From Pilaira anomala (Eukaryota; Mucoromycota; Mucoromycetes; Mucorales; Mucoraceae), in assembly GCA_025716855.1 (NCBI GenBank), contig JAIXMQ010000002.1, forward strand, positions 62,001 through 126,000: a stretch of 64,000 nucleotides of DNA, given 5' to 3'. A program made the translations under genes and the position numbers. Numbering within the stretch: the first letter of the stretch is position 1; every line of letters starts with the position of its first letter. Shown in pieces: positions 37,474 to 47,487 of the stretch. The notes beneath the pieces were generated by a model. The model saw only the letters and a list, made by a program, of their open reading frames with translations. It did no database searches and was not told the DNA's origin.

Positions 37474-37747
37474 TAGACAAATTTCAGAGCTGACTTTCGA
37501 TAAAATTAAGGTTTAAGGCTACCATATATAGTAAAAAAAAAAAGTCATTTTTGTCCCATATATGATTTAGCGTAAAAAAAATGTGCGACCTCAAAAGTCG
37601 TTGGGTGTGATAGACAAATTTCAGAGCTGACTTTCGATAAAATTAAGGTTTAAGGCTACCATATATAGTAAAAAAAAAAAGTCATTTTTGTCCCATATAT
37701 GATTTAGCGTAAAAAAAATGTGCGACCTCAAAAGTCGTTGGGTGTGA
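35566..37747. mobile_element. Non-autonomous terminal-inverted-repeat element with AABB internal duplication
   Basis: Left end TCACACCCAAAGACTTTT, right end the reverse complement of TCACACCCAACGACTTTT: 18-bp inverted repeats with one mismatch. The inside is a 954-bp segment repeated in direct tandem (A: 35,566-36,519; 36,520-37,473) followed by a 137-bp segment repeated in direct tandem (B: 37,475-37,611; 37,612-37,748). The copies look identical by eye. No transposase is encoded, so it is MITE-like. A single-copy A+B would be about 1.09 kb. The target duplication is not clear; at most an AT or TA dinucleotide. Confidence 0.82.
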
Positions 37748-37748
37748 T
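37475..37748. repeat. Perfect direct tandem duplication, 137-bp period (B units)
   Basis: Two adjacent identical 137-bp units starting AGACAAATTTCAGAGC and ending GTTGGGTGTGAT. Each ends in the right terminal inverted repeat of the host element. Confidence 0.93.
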
Positions 37749-38516
37749 GTTACTAGCTCGATTACAACTATTACTGATTATTTAGTTACTTAAATATATT
37801 TACATTACTACTTAACCATTAATTACCGACTAATTCTCACCCATCATCTTTATTATAAATACTCTACAATAGATATAATAAATACTACCTCAGCGTTTTT
37901 ATCTGTTTAATATTCATATTATTCTTTTATACTTTTATTTTTTCCTTTTAATAAACTTATATTCTATCTCTCTTCTGTTGTTGTTCTATCTGTAATTACC
38001 TTAACATTCTCTTTTGTTACTCAAAGATATTTATAATTGTTTAACTCGGATAAAGATATACCACCTTTAATTTCTCAATGCTAATTTAACTTTATCTTCT
38101 TTTGAAGTTATCTTACCATTACATTAAGGTACTTTCTTACACCTTAGAAAGTGTTTTTTATTTTGCCATAATTTCTCCTTGGCAAATGAATATTATGATG
38201 GTTTCGAAGTGCTTCTCTTTGGATTCAACTTTTGGGATATCTTCTAGAAGTAACGAGGTCTTGTACAGCTTGGCAGTAAGACATCCAGACTCTGGAAAGG
38301 GTGTACATGTTGCTTACATGATAACAAACGATCAGTCTGTTTCCCCTGTGTTAAGTTGGTTGACTTTCTTGAAGAACAATTATATGATGAGACCAGAGCA
38401 GATTACAGAGGATTTTAGTATCGCTGAATCCGATGCTATCAGAGTTACGTTTGGTGATAACTGTCGTATCCAGCTATGCTTGTTTCACGTGGCTCAACGC
38501 TGGAGTAGAAACTTAG

Positions 38517-38862
38517 TGATATATACCAGCTATATATCTTTATCATTGATTACTATTTAATAGGTAATTCCACCTATTATTTGACATTATTATTTAATTC
38601 TCTTTGATTTCTCACGAATGATTAATATCCCGGTATCACAAACCCTTTCTGAACTTTCATGCAATACAACGCGTCTTGACCAGGTCATACGTGTAACATA
38701 TAAATTATTATGAATCAAGACTGTCAATCTTATGTGAAAAGAGTAGACTCTTTTCCCACCCTTTTATTTGAATATAAATACAACCTCTTTTTTCTCATAA
38801 ATAAAAACCTTATCTTAATTTTAAGACTTTCAACAAATTACTACGTTTAAACATATTTATCA
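38517..38862. mobile_element. Solo LTR (TG...CA), 346 bp, 5-bp target duplication CTTAG
   Basis: Starts TGATATATACC and ends ATATTTATCA. It is flanked by CTTAG at 38,512-38,516 and 38,863-38,867. It contains ATATAAATAC near 38,774 and AATAAAAACC, fitting an LTR promoter and poly(A) signal. It interrupts the MULE frame just after CLFHVAQRWSRN, and its removal restores that frame. Confidence 0.88.
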
Positions 38863-39130
38863 CTTAGCGACAAAAGTCAAGAACCGCCCGGGCCAACATG
38901 AAAATGTTAGATTTCTTTGTGGAAATATTATGAGTGAATTACAGTCCATTATGTATGAAACTTCTCGTGAAAACGTTCCCCAAAAAGTAATAGCATTCAG
39001 AGAAAAATGGACAGCTGAACAACCTCAGTTTGTTCAGTATTTCGAAGATAGATGGCTTTCCTTGGATGGATACAAGAAATGGTCTGCAGCTTATGTAATT
39101 GAATAGCACCAAAACATGCGCACCAACTGT

Positions 39131-39931
39131 TGGAATTCGGTTTGAAGGGTTTTATAAAAAATAAAAATAAAAGGCGATAAATTAAATGACAACGAACAAA
39201 GGGGGTTTATTCTTTATTCAAAATTAACTGAGAGCTCCATATTTCTAAACTATGCGACTATTTATATTATTACTAAAGATTTGTTAATGACATAATGTTA
39301 TAGTATTATTTAGTCTATATATCAGCTCTAATGTCTAACGTGATATATAGTTTATTATTTTATGTTTTTAGTTTTGCATGATGTAAGTAGAACAGTGTAG
39401 GTGTTTGTATCTGAGATATGACAGGTACTGGATTACCCTGTCATAGCGCTCAATCGAGGTAACACAATGACTTAATTCAATTACGTACCGACGATCTTTT
39501 ACCTTTATTTATTGCCCAAAGCACATAATGTAAGGTATGAAATATACAAGATCTGTCATATATTCTTTATTATAAATACAAGAGTTAGCCCGGATTATTA
39601 CTCATATCTGTTCTAGTTTAATAGGTGTAGCTACTCAACTATTAAACATATGATGCAACATCGCTTTGCTTCCTACAAGTATTTTACTAATATAGTGTCA
39701 ATTTTAATTATTCAATCTAAACTTGTAATAGGTTTTGGATTGAATTACAGTGCTTCCACCCCAATTTACCGATTTTTTGAAAACTCTGCCCACCTTTGCG
39801 AATAATTTTGGTCACTTGTGAGAGGTCAAATTGACCAAAAATGGGAATTATTTTGACCTGACATTTGAAGTTAGTTTGCCCAGACTTTTGAAAGTAAATT
39901 GACCAAGTTTTTGAAAATAAATTGACCTTTA
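39131..39931. other. Anonymous repeat-derived sequence right of the MULE remnant
   Basis: The MULE frame ends abruptly at TGTTGGAATTCGG, which looks like the 5' end of a Copia-type LTR, but no matching right end and target duplication was found. A 7-bp-stem hairpin (TGACAGG/CCTGTCA) lies at 39,419-39,443. From about 39,750 a second segment starts TA-CAGTGCTTCCACCCC and carries several AAATTGACC repeats. No gene seen. Confidence 0.45.
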
Positions 39932-40200
39932 CAGCGGCTCCACCCCCAAAGTTCGTTTTCCAATTTTATTAATTCGCTTTTTGATTGGTCAAAGTTCGTT
40001 TTTGTAAATCATCCAAATTCGATTTGGCAACACCAAGTGTTACGTTATAAATTTGAAAAGTCACAAGTTTCCACCAAAAAAAAACCCCCCAGGGTGTTTC
40101 GGTTTCGCTCAGGTTTCGTTTGGGTTTCGCTCAGGTTTCGCTCAGGTTTCGCTCAAATTTGCTGGACTTTTTTTTTTTTTTTTTTTGCTTCGTTTTTTCT

Positions 40201-40803
40201 CATTGATTTTATGAATCATGAATTGCACAGGTAAGTAGGCTAAATCACTTAAAAAATTGCTTATTTACACCGTTTTTTAGTTTTAAATATTATTCAAAAT
40301 TCTGATTTTATCAATCTTATTACCCAATCAGTTTTGAATGAGGATGACCGCAACCTCGTACTTACATCAACGGAATTATTAGCTAATGATTTTCATTTGA
40401 GTCTTTATTTATCTGTATCGCACGCGATTCTTTTGGGAATTCAGCCAAATGTTACAAGAATGTCGTTGAAACAAGCAATCGGGAAATCCTTGAGAGTGTT
40501 TGAGCAATATAAAATTCAACCCTCTGTATTTATTCTTTGTACTAATACAATTTCTTCGTCACTACAACCATTATTATCTTCCACTCCATAGAATTCTCAT
40601 TGGCAGATAACAAAGTGTACTATGTGGGCAGAAAAGTTTGTAATTATCTCCAATGATGCTACTTTTTTCCATGATGCCGAAGCCTGCAAGCACCTTGATC
40701 CTCTTGTGGTACTTGCAATATATTTTTCTGGTGATGAAAATCAGATAGAGAAGTTGCTAAATGTTGGCAACACCACTATGCAATTTATGCATAGCATTCA
40801 ATG
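40201..40803 (+). pseudogene. Nuclease-like transposon gene, left copy (broken)
   Basis: A short first exon (ATG near 40,212, donor GTAAGT) may join an exon from 40,332 (VLNEDDRNLVLTSTELL). The frame then runs to an in-frame TAG at 40,589-40,591 and continues in the same frame through MWAEKFVIISNDA and LDPLVVLAIYFSGDE to a stop at 40,801-40,803. It is related to the right-hand copy: SVFILCTNTISSSL matches IVLIICTDTLSDSV, and LDPLVVLAIYF matches LNPFIALILFL. The place of the right copy's IIIEVQ motif reads LYLSVSH here, so the presumed catalytic Glu/Gln are gone. The family resembles PD-(D/E)XK nucleases; function inferred only. Confidence 0.5.
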
Positions 40804-42008
40804 AAGTGATATCTATTTTAATAATTCTTAAATGCTCGTTTTCATTGTCCATACCGAACCACATGTGAAATGTTTTTGTAATCAGCGATTTAATTCTCTC
40901 CGAATATCGTAGTTGACGAAAGGAAAAAAAAGAGCACAGCAGCAAATCATGTTCAAAATTATAGGCAGAAAGTAATTAAAATCTGCGGTTGACATTTTTT
41001 TCAATCAAATATAACATAATCCTTTATTTACTACATAAATTGCTCTGGTAATTATATCATTTGGTGATCTTCAATCATGAATGTTCCGTATTATTCAGTT
41101 GAGAAAATAAAACTTGTTGCTTAGAAGATATTGTGAGATAAATAAGATTAAAACTGTGAATAGTGTTTTATCAAGTTAAAATCACGTAAGAAAAAATACG
41201 ATAAGACAAAGATGCAGCTTCTTTATTAGTAATACATCATACATTCGATTAATTATAGGATACTCTTGATTGAACATGTTATACTATAACATACAAACCA
41301 ACCATTTATTCTTTAACCATCGTTTAGCCGATTCGTCACTACATTATTATTTTAACAAAATTGTTATATTCCAAACAATAATAAAAATTTATCGTATTTT
41401 AGTCCATATTATATTATAATTGTATCAGATAAACTAGGCAAACAGTAAATATACCCATTTCTCGAGATCTACTTTAAGTAATCTCGTTGAGTTATTATCT
41501 GACATTTCATTCTGGGCTATTTGAATCAAATAAGCCAGAACGTGAAAGTTGTTTCACCTTAAAGAATGCTATTACACTATACTTTACATCGATGAGCATT
41601 ATCATTTAGTATAAAAGGAACATCATTTTGCATTTAATAAAAAGCAGACTATTTTTTGACCAATTGAATTCTTATTGTTCATTTTATATTTCATACATTT
41701 ATCAAGAACTTTATTTGATCGTTCTTATCCCACAATTTTATTTGTTAATAAAAAAGACACTTAAGTGTCTGGTACTTTTCTAGCCTCTTTTATTTTAAGT
41801 TGTATTTGTGTTTACGGATACATCACTATATACAGTTACAAATGCTATGTGCTACTACATAGAGCTGTAAGGTGTCAAGCAAGTACCTAATTAGAATTAC
41901 ACACAAAGCAAATGCATGTGCACATCGTATCTCTGATATGACATTGTGCCCTTATGATCTGATATTTAACAAATACTTTATTTATTCCATATACTATATA
42001 AGCATCCT
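40804..42008. other. Non-coding, repeat-derived region
   Basis: 1.2 kb between the left nuclease-like gene and the Myb-like gene. It contains a TATAAAAGG box near 41,611 followed by AATAAAAAG, as in an LTR, but no matching termini were identified. No gene seen. Confidence 0.45.
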
Positions 42009-42674
42009 TTATTTACTGACATTTTTTTTTTGTTGGTTTATGTACTTATTGAATTGATTACGAAGAACATCCGCACTTTTGTATTTAAATAAATTTAATT
42101 CAATGCCTTTAGAATAACATGCTGACCAATCCATTCGTTTAAACCCTTTTTGCATCCTAGTATGCTTATAATTTTCAACAAATAGCATACCTCGTTCGTA
42201 TGGAGTGACAGACTCTAGCGTAAAGTCAATATTTTCACTAATTGTAGGGTCTGCTACTGCTACTGCTGCTGCTGCTGTTGTTGCTGTTGATGTTGCTATT
42301 TCTGTTGAGATACTAGTAGGAATAGAGGAGGGCCCGAGATTCATACCGTACCCGCTCTATTTAAGGCTGAAAAAAATTTCAGACTTTTGTGGCCTTAAAT
42401 CGTATCATAGCCTTATTTCTGACTTGAGGAAGTTAAATATGGCCAAATTTTGCAGAGAATTGCGGCCTTAAATCGGAAACGGCCTTAAATCGAACGGCCT
42501 TAAATAGAGCGGGTACTGTATCAGTGTATTTCCTTTTCATTGTGTGGTTTTGTGATTGTAAATTTTTGATGGCTTTGGCAACTGTTTTGGATGATGAATT
42601 TTGGTCAATAAGTTCCAATATTTTGGTATATTCGTGATCTTGAGTATTGAGAACCTTTAAGTTTCCTTTTATTT
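42009..42674 (-). pseudogene. Myb/SANT-like DNA-binding protein gene of a transposon, interrupted by a MITE
   Basis: A minus-strand exon starts near 42,674 after a good acceptor (GTCACAG) and reads a coiled-coil-like stretch (IKGNLKVLNTQDHEYTKILE, SKTVAKAIKNLQSQNHTMKR). It is broken by the MITE at 42,346-42,518, then continues MNLGPSSIPTS, an Ala/Thr run, and a C-terminal Myb/SANT-like helix set (KRMDWSACYSKGIELNLFKY, VLRNQFNKYINQQ). Removing the MITE and one TA joins the frame as KRKYTD-MNLGPSS. The 5' part is not identified. It has the same strand as, and follows, the right nuclease-like gene, so the two may belong to one mobile element or one transcript. Confidence 0.55.
42346..42518. mobile_element. 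173-bp MITE with TA target duplication (Tc1/mariner-pogo type)
   Basis: Ends CCGTACCCGCTCTATTTAAG and the reverse complement of CAGTACCCGCTCTATTTAAG, nearly perfect inverted repeats. It is flanked by TA on both sides (42,344-42,345 and 42,519-42,520). The inside has repeated GGCCTTAAATCG motifs. TA duplication plus a CAGTA-type terminus fits the Tc1/mariner-pogo group. No coding capacity. Confidence 0.82.
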
Positions 42675-42947
42675 CTGTGACTTGATTGATTTAGTTATTA
42701 TTAAATAGAAAATGAAAATAGCTTTATTGAATAGTATTAGTTAAGAACAATCTTTTGATAAATAATAATAATAATACGTTACTTTTTCTAATTCTCCTCT
42801 ATGATAATAAATTTTAATCCAAAGAGAAAAGAGAAAGTAATCCGTAAGTTCATTTTATAAGGTAGATATAACTAATTTGGACATTTAATAATAATAACAA
42901 CAACATTTCCTTATTGAGAGGGATCAATCTCAAACCAGAAACAAAAA

Positions 42948-43850
42948 TCACAAATAGTCACAGCTTTCAGTATCCAGTACTTGTGCCAAAATATCGGTAA
43001 TATGCTGATCTCCAAGACGATTTTGATGCAAATGTGACGCCAAAGTGTACAAATATTGAATAGTTGGATCATCTGGGTAAAGTGAACAATTTATTGTAAG
43101 TTCCCGGCTAGTCAGAAATAAAATAAGAGCAATGAATGGATTCAAAGGCATGGTATCTGTACTCTAGGACGCGTCTATTACATGAAATCAGGCAATTACA
43201 AGCCCAACCTGTAGAAGGGAAGTCATAGCAAGCAGGGATATCGCTGGTCTTTACGTCTTTGGCAACAGAATCAGATAAGGTATCAGTACATATGATTAGA
43301 ACAATAGGGTCCAATTTATGTCTATTAAAAGCTTCAAGACTGTAATTTATGACTCTCTTCATAAACAAGCTGTTGACCGTATGCTGAACTTCTATGATTA
43401 TTGGGGGAAGGTTCAATACTGATGACTTTGCTTCTAGGACAACATCTGAGCGAGAGCCATTGTCCCACTCAGGATTCCCTACTAAAAGCAATGATCAAGT
43501 TTTGTGAGTTCTATTTTCTGGCGAGTATGCTCTATCTTGATGGGTCCTGTCTCCTTCTCTTCCGTCCTCGTTTACGAGCGGTTCGTGCAGTTTAATCCTG
43601 GGTCTAGGTAATCATTTTGTGTATTTGACAGAGTGGTTGTAATAATGTTGATGATTGTAGGATCGTGGATGATGGCTTTAGACATCAAATCTGTTCCAGG
43701 ACGCAACGACTTGGGAAGAACGAATAAACTCATTTTAAACCGAAATCTGAACGAAACCGAAACCTGAACGAAACCTGAACGAAACCGAAACACCCTGGGG
43801 GGTTTTTTTTTGGTGGAAGCTTGTGACTTTTCAAATTTATAACGTAACAC
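42948..43850 (-). pseudogene. PD-(D/E)XK nuclease-like transposon gene, right copy (frameshifted)
   Basis: Read on the minus strand: MSLFVLPKSLRPGTDLMSKA at 43,733 downward, a break, then GNPEWDNGSRSDVVLEAKSS and PPIIIEVQHTVN. Next come SYSLEAF-like and IVLIICTDTLSDSV blocks, then WACNCLISCN, a frameshift near 43,140, and LNPFIALILFLTSRELTI. The D-V-V-L followed ~15 residues later by I-I-I-E-V-Q fits the D...ExQ core of PD-(D/E)XK nucleases such as Rpn-like proteins. That is an inference from a short pattern. A basic stretch in an alternative frame near 43,560 may be coincidence. Broken by at least one stop and one frameshift. Confidence 0.5.
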
Positions 43851-43864
43851 TTGGTGTTGCCAAA

Positions 43865-44504
43865 TGGTGCTGGGTAAAAGAGTAGTAAAAAATGAGGTAG
43901 TAAAATCACGGATGAATTTTTCTCCAACTAGCCGTTAAGCCACCAAAATACTTACCAGTTTTTTTTTAAGTATAATACTGGTTTTTTTCACAAAAAAACA
44001 GGTAGTTTTTTCTTTTTTTACTTATAATTTGGACAAAAAAGAAAAAAGGATCATTTTCTATTTGAGATTTATTAGACAAAATGAATCATTTATTTTTTGA
44101 TAAAATTATTAGACTTACCATTGATAACAACATGTTTTATGCACAGGTTTTTTTTTTTCTTGGAACAATCTCTTCTCTAGATAAGGAGTGTGGCAAAAGA
44201 AGAGATTAAAAATGGAGCAGTAAGGAAGGTTCATTTTGAAATATATATAAAAAGAAGAAAGTGAAAGAAAAGAACAAAATAAAAAAAAAAGGATGATTTA
44301 TAATGAAAAAAAAACTCCTGTTTGTCTGACGTATAAGAAAAAAACCATGTGAAAAAAAAATTTGATGTAATGGTGTATTTCATGCAAAAGTTATAAAACA
44401 CCTTATTCACGTGACGATGTGCCTGGTTATACTTTTTATAAATCCGGATAAAAGTCATCCGTGATTTTACTACCTTTTTTTTTACTACTCTTTTCCCCGA
44501 CTTC
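43865..44504. mobile_element. 640-bp deletion-derivative DNA transposon with 8-bp target duplication
   Basis: Flanked by perfect TTGCCAAA repeats (43,857-43,864 and 44,505-44,512). The inverted-repeat arm copy at 40,021 shows the empty site with one TTGCCAAA. Inverted ends of about 50 bp share AAAAGAGTAGTAAAAAA and GGTAGTAAAATCACGGATGA but differ in the outermost ~10 bp (TGGTGCTGGG versus GAAGTCGGGG). About 100 bp at each end match the 3.8 kb element at 44,612-48,404, so this is its non-autonomous relative. Confidence 0.88.
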
Positions 44505-44740
44505 TTGCCAAATCGAATTTGGATGATTTACAAAAACGAACTTTGACCAATCAAAAAGCGAATTAATAAAATTGGAAAACGAACTTTGGGGGTGGAGCCG
44601 CCAAGGTAAAATGGGTGCTGGGTAAAAGAGTAGTAAAAAAGGAGGTAGTAAAATCCCGGATGTAATTTTATACAAGCCACCAAAATACCTAACAGTTTTT
44701 TTGTAAGAAAAAAATAAAGTTATCCCTTTTTATTTTTACA

Positions 44741-46990
44741 ATGTCTAAACTAACCTTTTTCGATTCTCAATTTCCTATCGAAACTAAAATTGAGATTTCC
44801 CCTGCTCGTTTTTCTGACGATGGGGAAAAGTTTGTCGATCATGACTTGAACATTGGCTGGGCAATGAGCGTGGATAACTCTTATCATGTCAACGCAAAGA
44901 AGACCAACTTGAAAGAAGGTGACCATAGAAAAGATTACCGTGTTATTAAGACCTGTCAAGGGGATTTTCAATGTATGAACAGCTTCTGTACTTTATACAA
45001 AGTCGATACAAGACTTACTACCAAAAAAGAATTAATCAAAACTAGAAAACGTCTTATTTGTAAAGAGCTTGTAGCATGGACTAAGCGCAAAGTAAAAGCC
45101 GTTTTGTACTTCAGTGTCAAACGAATGGATTGCACCGTGACTCATATCATCAATAAAAGCAAAAGGATATTTCATGATCATGGTTCTTATTCCCAAAAAC
45201 ATTTGACGCAAGATCAGTTGGAAAAGGTAGACGAATTAGTTAACTCTGGCCTTACCGGTATTGCTGGAGGTAAAATCAGTGATATTCTTATTAACAAGGA
45301 TCGTGTTAAACATGAGTTAAGAGCATCAAGAATTAGAAATGGATTATACATTCGAACCAACGACTTGTTCGAGGAATTCACTAAAATTGAAGATGAGTGT
45401 CCTGATTATATTAATTCTGCAGAACTAGTTTCGTCTAGGTTTTGTTCAACATTCTCTGCTCCAATGATGACAATGAATAAGCCTCCGTTTGAAACACACC
45501 CTATGATAACTGATGTTACTTATAAAGCTGTTTGTGATGGGTACTATTTATGTTCTACTGTAATTATGTCCCTGTAATGCAAAGACAAGTAGTAATCTTT
45601 CAAGCTGTAATCAAAAGCTTGACAACGGAGAGATTCGCCCGGTATTTGTGGCTTTATTTGCTATATTTGCCATTAAGCCAGAATCTTTTCTTGGTATGAT
45701 AATGGACTTCTCAATGGCGCAACGTGAAGGTTTCCTTCAAGCTTTTTTGATTTCTTTTGGCTTTAGCAAAGCACAAGCCATGCCTTTCTTAAAAGGATGT
45801 TACATGCATTGGAAACAATCAGTCCAACGAATCGTATCTAACCATGCTGTTGTATCTCCTGAAAAAGCCCAGCGTTTTTTAAATTTGACCTACAATATGC
45901 AAAGAACCACTATAGACGTTGTATTTGATGAAACAGTTCAAAGTATTCTTAGAGAATTCCCTAATTCACGTCGCTGGGTGCAATGGTGGCTTCAGCCAAG
46001 TATTTCCAGTACTATATTAAATTGTAGATCCTTGATGAAGGAGTCTTTAAGACAGCATGACTCTCGAACCTCCAATGCAATTGAATCATATCATAGCCCC
46101 TTGTATCGCTTGATACCAACAAAGAAGCCACTTTCAACTAGCCTTCGTTTGCTCTTGCAAGTATGTAGAAGAGAAGGACGCGTGTTGAATAGTATTTACA
46201 CCAAAGGTATTGCCCCTTGTTACGGCAATAAAAAACGTAAATCAAGAAAGAACGATGGCAATGATGGTAGAGCTCCTGATACCACTAAAACATTGTTCGA
46301 AGAACCAAAGAAAAGAAGAAAAGTAGAAGAAAATCCCAGTGAGGTATTAAACACCTACGATACTGATTTTGTTGATATGTTCAGCATCACGAAAAAATCA
46401 AAGGAAGGGGGGTAGTCCGATTGATGATGATATCGATAAATTTCTTGAAATAGAGTTGCCAAAGCAAAAAAATGAGAGTGATTCTCAAAGTGATAATGAA
46501 AATGCTACTGTTGAAATTGTTGATGAGCAATTAGAGTTATTCGAAAGTCATAATAGCGTTGTGCTTGAAGTACTCGGAGGTATGTCAATTAATACAATTA
46601 ATCTGTCGTATAAAAAGATTAATATCAGAGGGCGTGTTTTTAATCTTTTATATTTTTACTTTAGGTTTTGTTGTCGATGACCCGGTCGAAATACTTGGAA
46701 ATGGTACCTGTGATGACATTACTGCTTTCCAAAATAAAAATCAGGGTAGTGACGAAAGAAAGATTATTGAAGAAAAAACAGACGTAGATCACGAAGACAA
46801 TGATGACTATAGCGCCATCCAAAGGTCTTTAGGTTTTAATTTAGATAATGAAGATGATAAGAATGATAGAAAGAAATTAGTAAAGAGAGTAGAAAAGAAA
46901 GAAGATGATAAGAAAGAAGATGAAGATAAAGATTATGAGTTTGATGCTGACTGTGGTATTTACCTGTTTTTCGCAAGAGATTACTTTTCA
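44741..46990 (+). pseudogene. MULE-like DDE transposase with zinc-finger N-terminus (frameshifted)
   Basis: Opens at ATG 44,741. A Cys/His cluster (CQGDFQC, SFCTLY, RMDCTVTH, FHDHGSY) resembles a FLYWCH/WRKY-GCM zinc finger. The catalytic core starts at HPMITDVTYKA (Asp codon 45,512-45,514). Two frameshifts lie near 45,560 and 45,640. The core continues GMIMDFSMAQREGF (Asp codon 45,705-45,707), FLKGCYMHWKQSVQR (MULE C-x2-H block), WVQWWLQP and SNAIESYHSPLYR. A third frameshift at the G6 run near 46,413 leads to an acidic Asp/Glu/Lys tail to 46,990, with a probable intron at 46,580-46,665. The gene is dead as it stands. The MULE assignment is by motif order; a KDZ-type relative is the alternative. 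Confidence 0.72.
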
Positions 46991-47049
46991 TAAGAAGTCT
47001 CATCATATTTTAAGTCTTTCTCCCATTTTATTTAATTTACAAGATAATA

Positions 47050-47409
47050 TCTCACTGACTCTATTCTAAAAGAATATGTAGCTGAAGGATGGATCGAGAA
47101 AAAAGATATTCGTAGAAGAAAAAATGTTATACGCATTTCCGAATGCAAAAAAATAAAATAAAATAAAAAAATATCTTGAATTGTATGATCTTGATGTAAC
47201 TCATACTACCACGGAGCCATCCAAACATCTTTTAGCTATTGGGCCCAACCTTAGCAACTCCTGCTTTATCGATGCTAATTTCGAGTTATTATGGAATGCT
47301 ATTCTTCCATTTGTTTCCTTTGATGGTATAGATTTAACGAAAAATGTTTATGATAACATTTTAATAACTTCTTCATACAAGATGTATACTACTGATGTTG
47401 TTAACTGGA

Positions 47410-47487
<78 letters not shown>

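Larger units (their letters stand above)
35539..38123. mobile_element. Solo LTR (TG...CA) with 5-bp target duplication, itself invaded
   Basis: Begins TGTAATG and ends CATTACA, perfect 7-bp inverted ends. It is flanked by TTAAG at 35,534-35,538 and 38,124-38,128. The LTR proper is about 400 bp (35,539-35,565 plus 37,748-38,123); the rest is the nested element at 35,566-37,747. TATAAATAC lies in the right part. Removing it restores the MULE reading frame exactly, which supports the borders. Confidence 0.85.
35248..39130 (+). pseudogene. Mutator-like (MULE) transposase remnant, split by two LTRs
   Basis: Coding segments at 35248-35538, 38129-38516 and 38868-39130 join in one frame when the two LTR insertions and one copy of each target duplication are ignored. 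Visible blocks are NNMKEFLQRGFWRREIRTCL, DDVYNIWLSVAKSMFKF, CFSLDSTFGISS (first Asp of the DDE core), LAVRHPDSGKGVHVAYMITN, EDFSIAESDAIRVTFGD (second Asp), CRIQLCLFHVAQRW (MULE C-x2-H block) and FREKWTAEQPQFVQYFEDRW. Within the coding blocks I see only one stop, TAG at 39,104-39,106. The N-terminus is replaced by the minisatellite and the C-terminus is cut off at 39,130. MULE transposases cut and paste DNA transposons; this copy is inactive. Confidence 0.82.
39932..44602. repeat. Long inverted repeat bounding two nuclease-like genes
   Basis: The left arm (about 39,932-40,110: CGGCTCCACCCCCAAAGTTC, then a stretch reading to CACCAAGTGTTACG, then AAACCCCCCAGGGTGTTTCG) recurs as reverse complement at 43,785-43,864 plus 44,513-44,602. 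The right arm is split by a 640-bp element. Both arms continue into short GGTTTCGCTCA-type tandem repeats. Each arm leads into a related gene, so this is either one element with long terminal inverted repeats or two copies of one family in inverted orientation. Confidence 0.75.

Noticed and set aside
39131..41300. Copia-type LTR starting TGTTGGAATTC
   Set aside because: The left end looks right, but no matching right terminus with a CCAAC duplication was found, so the element is not annotated.
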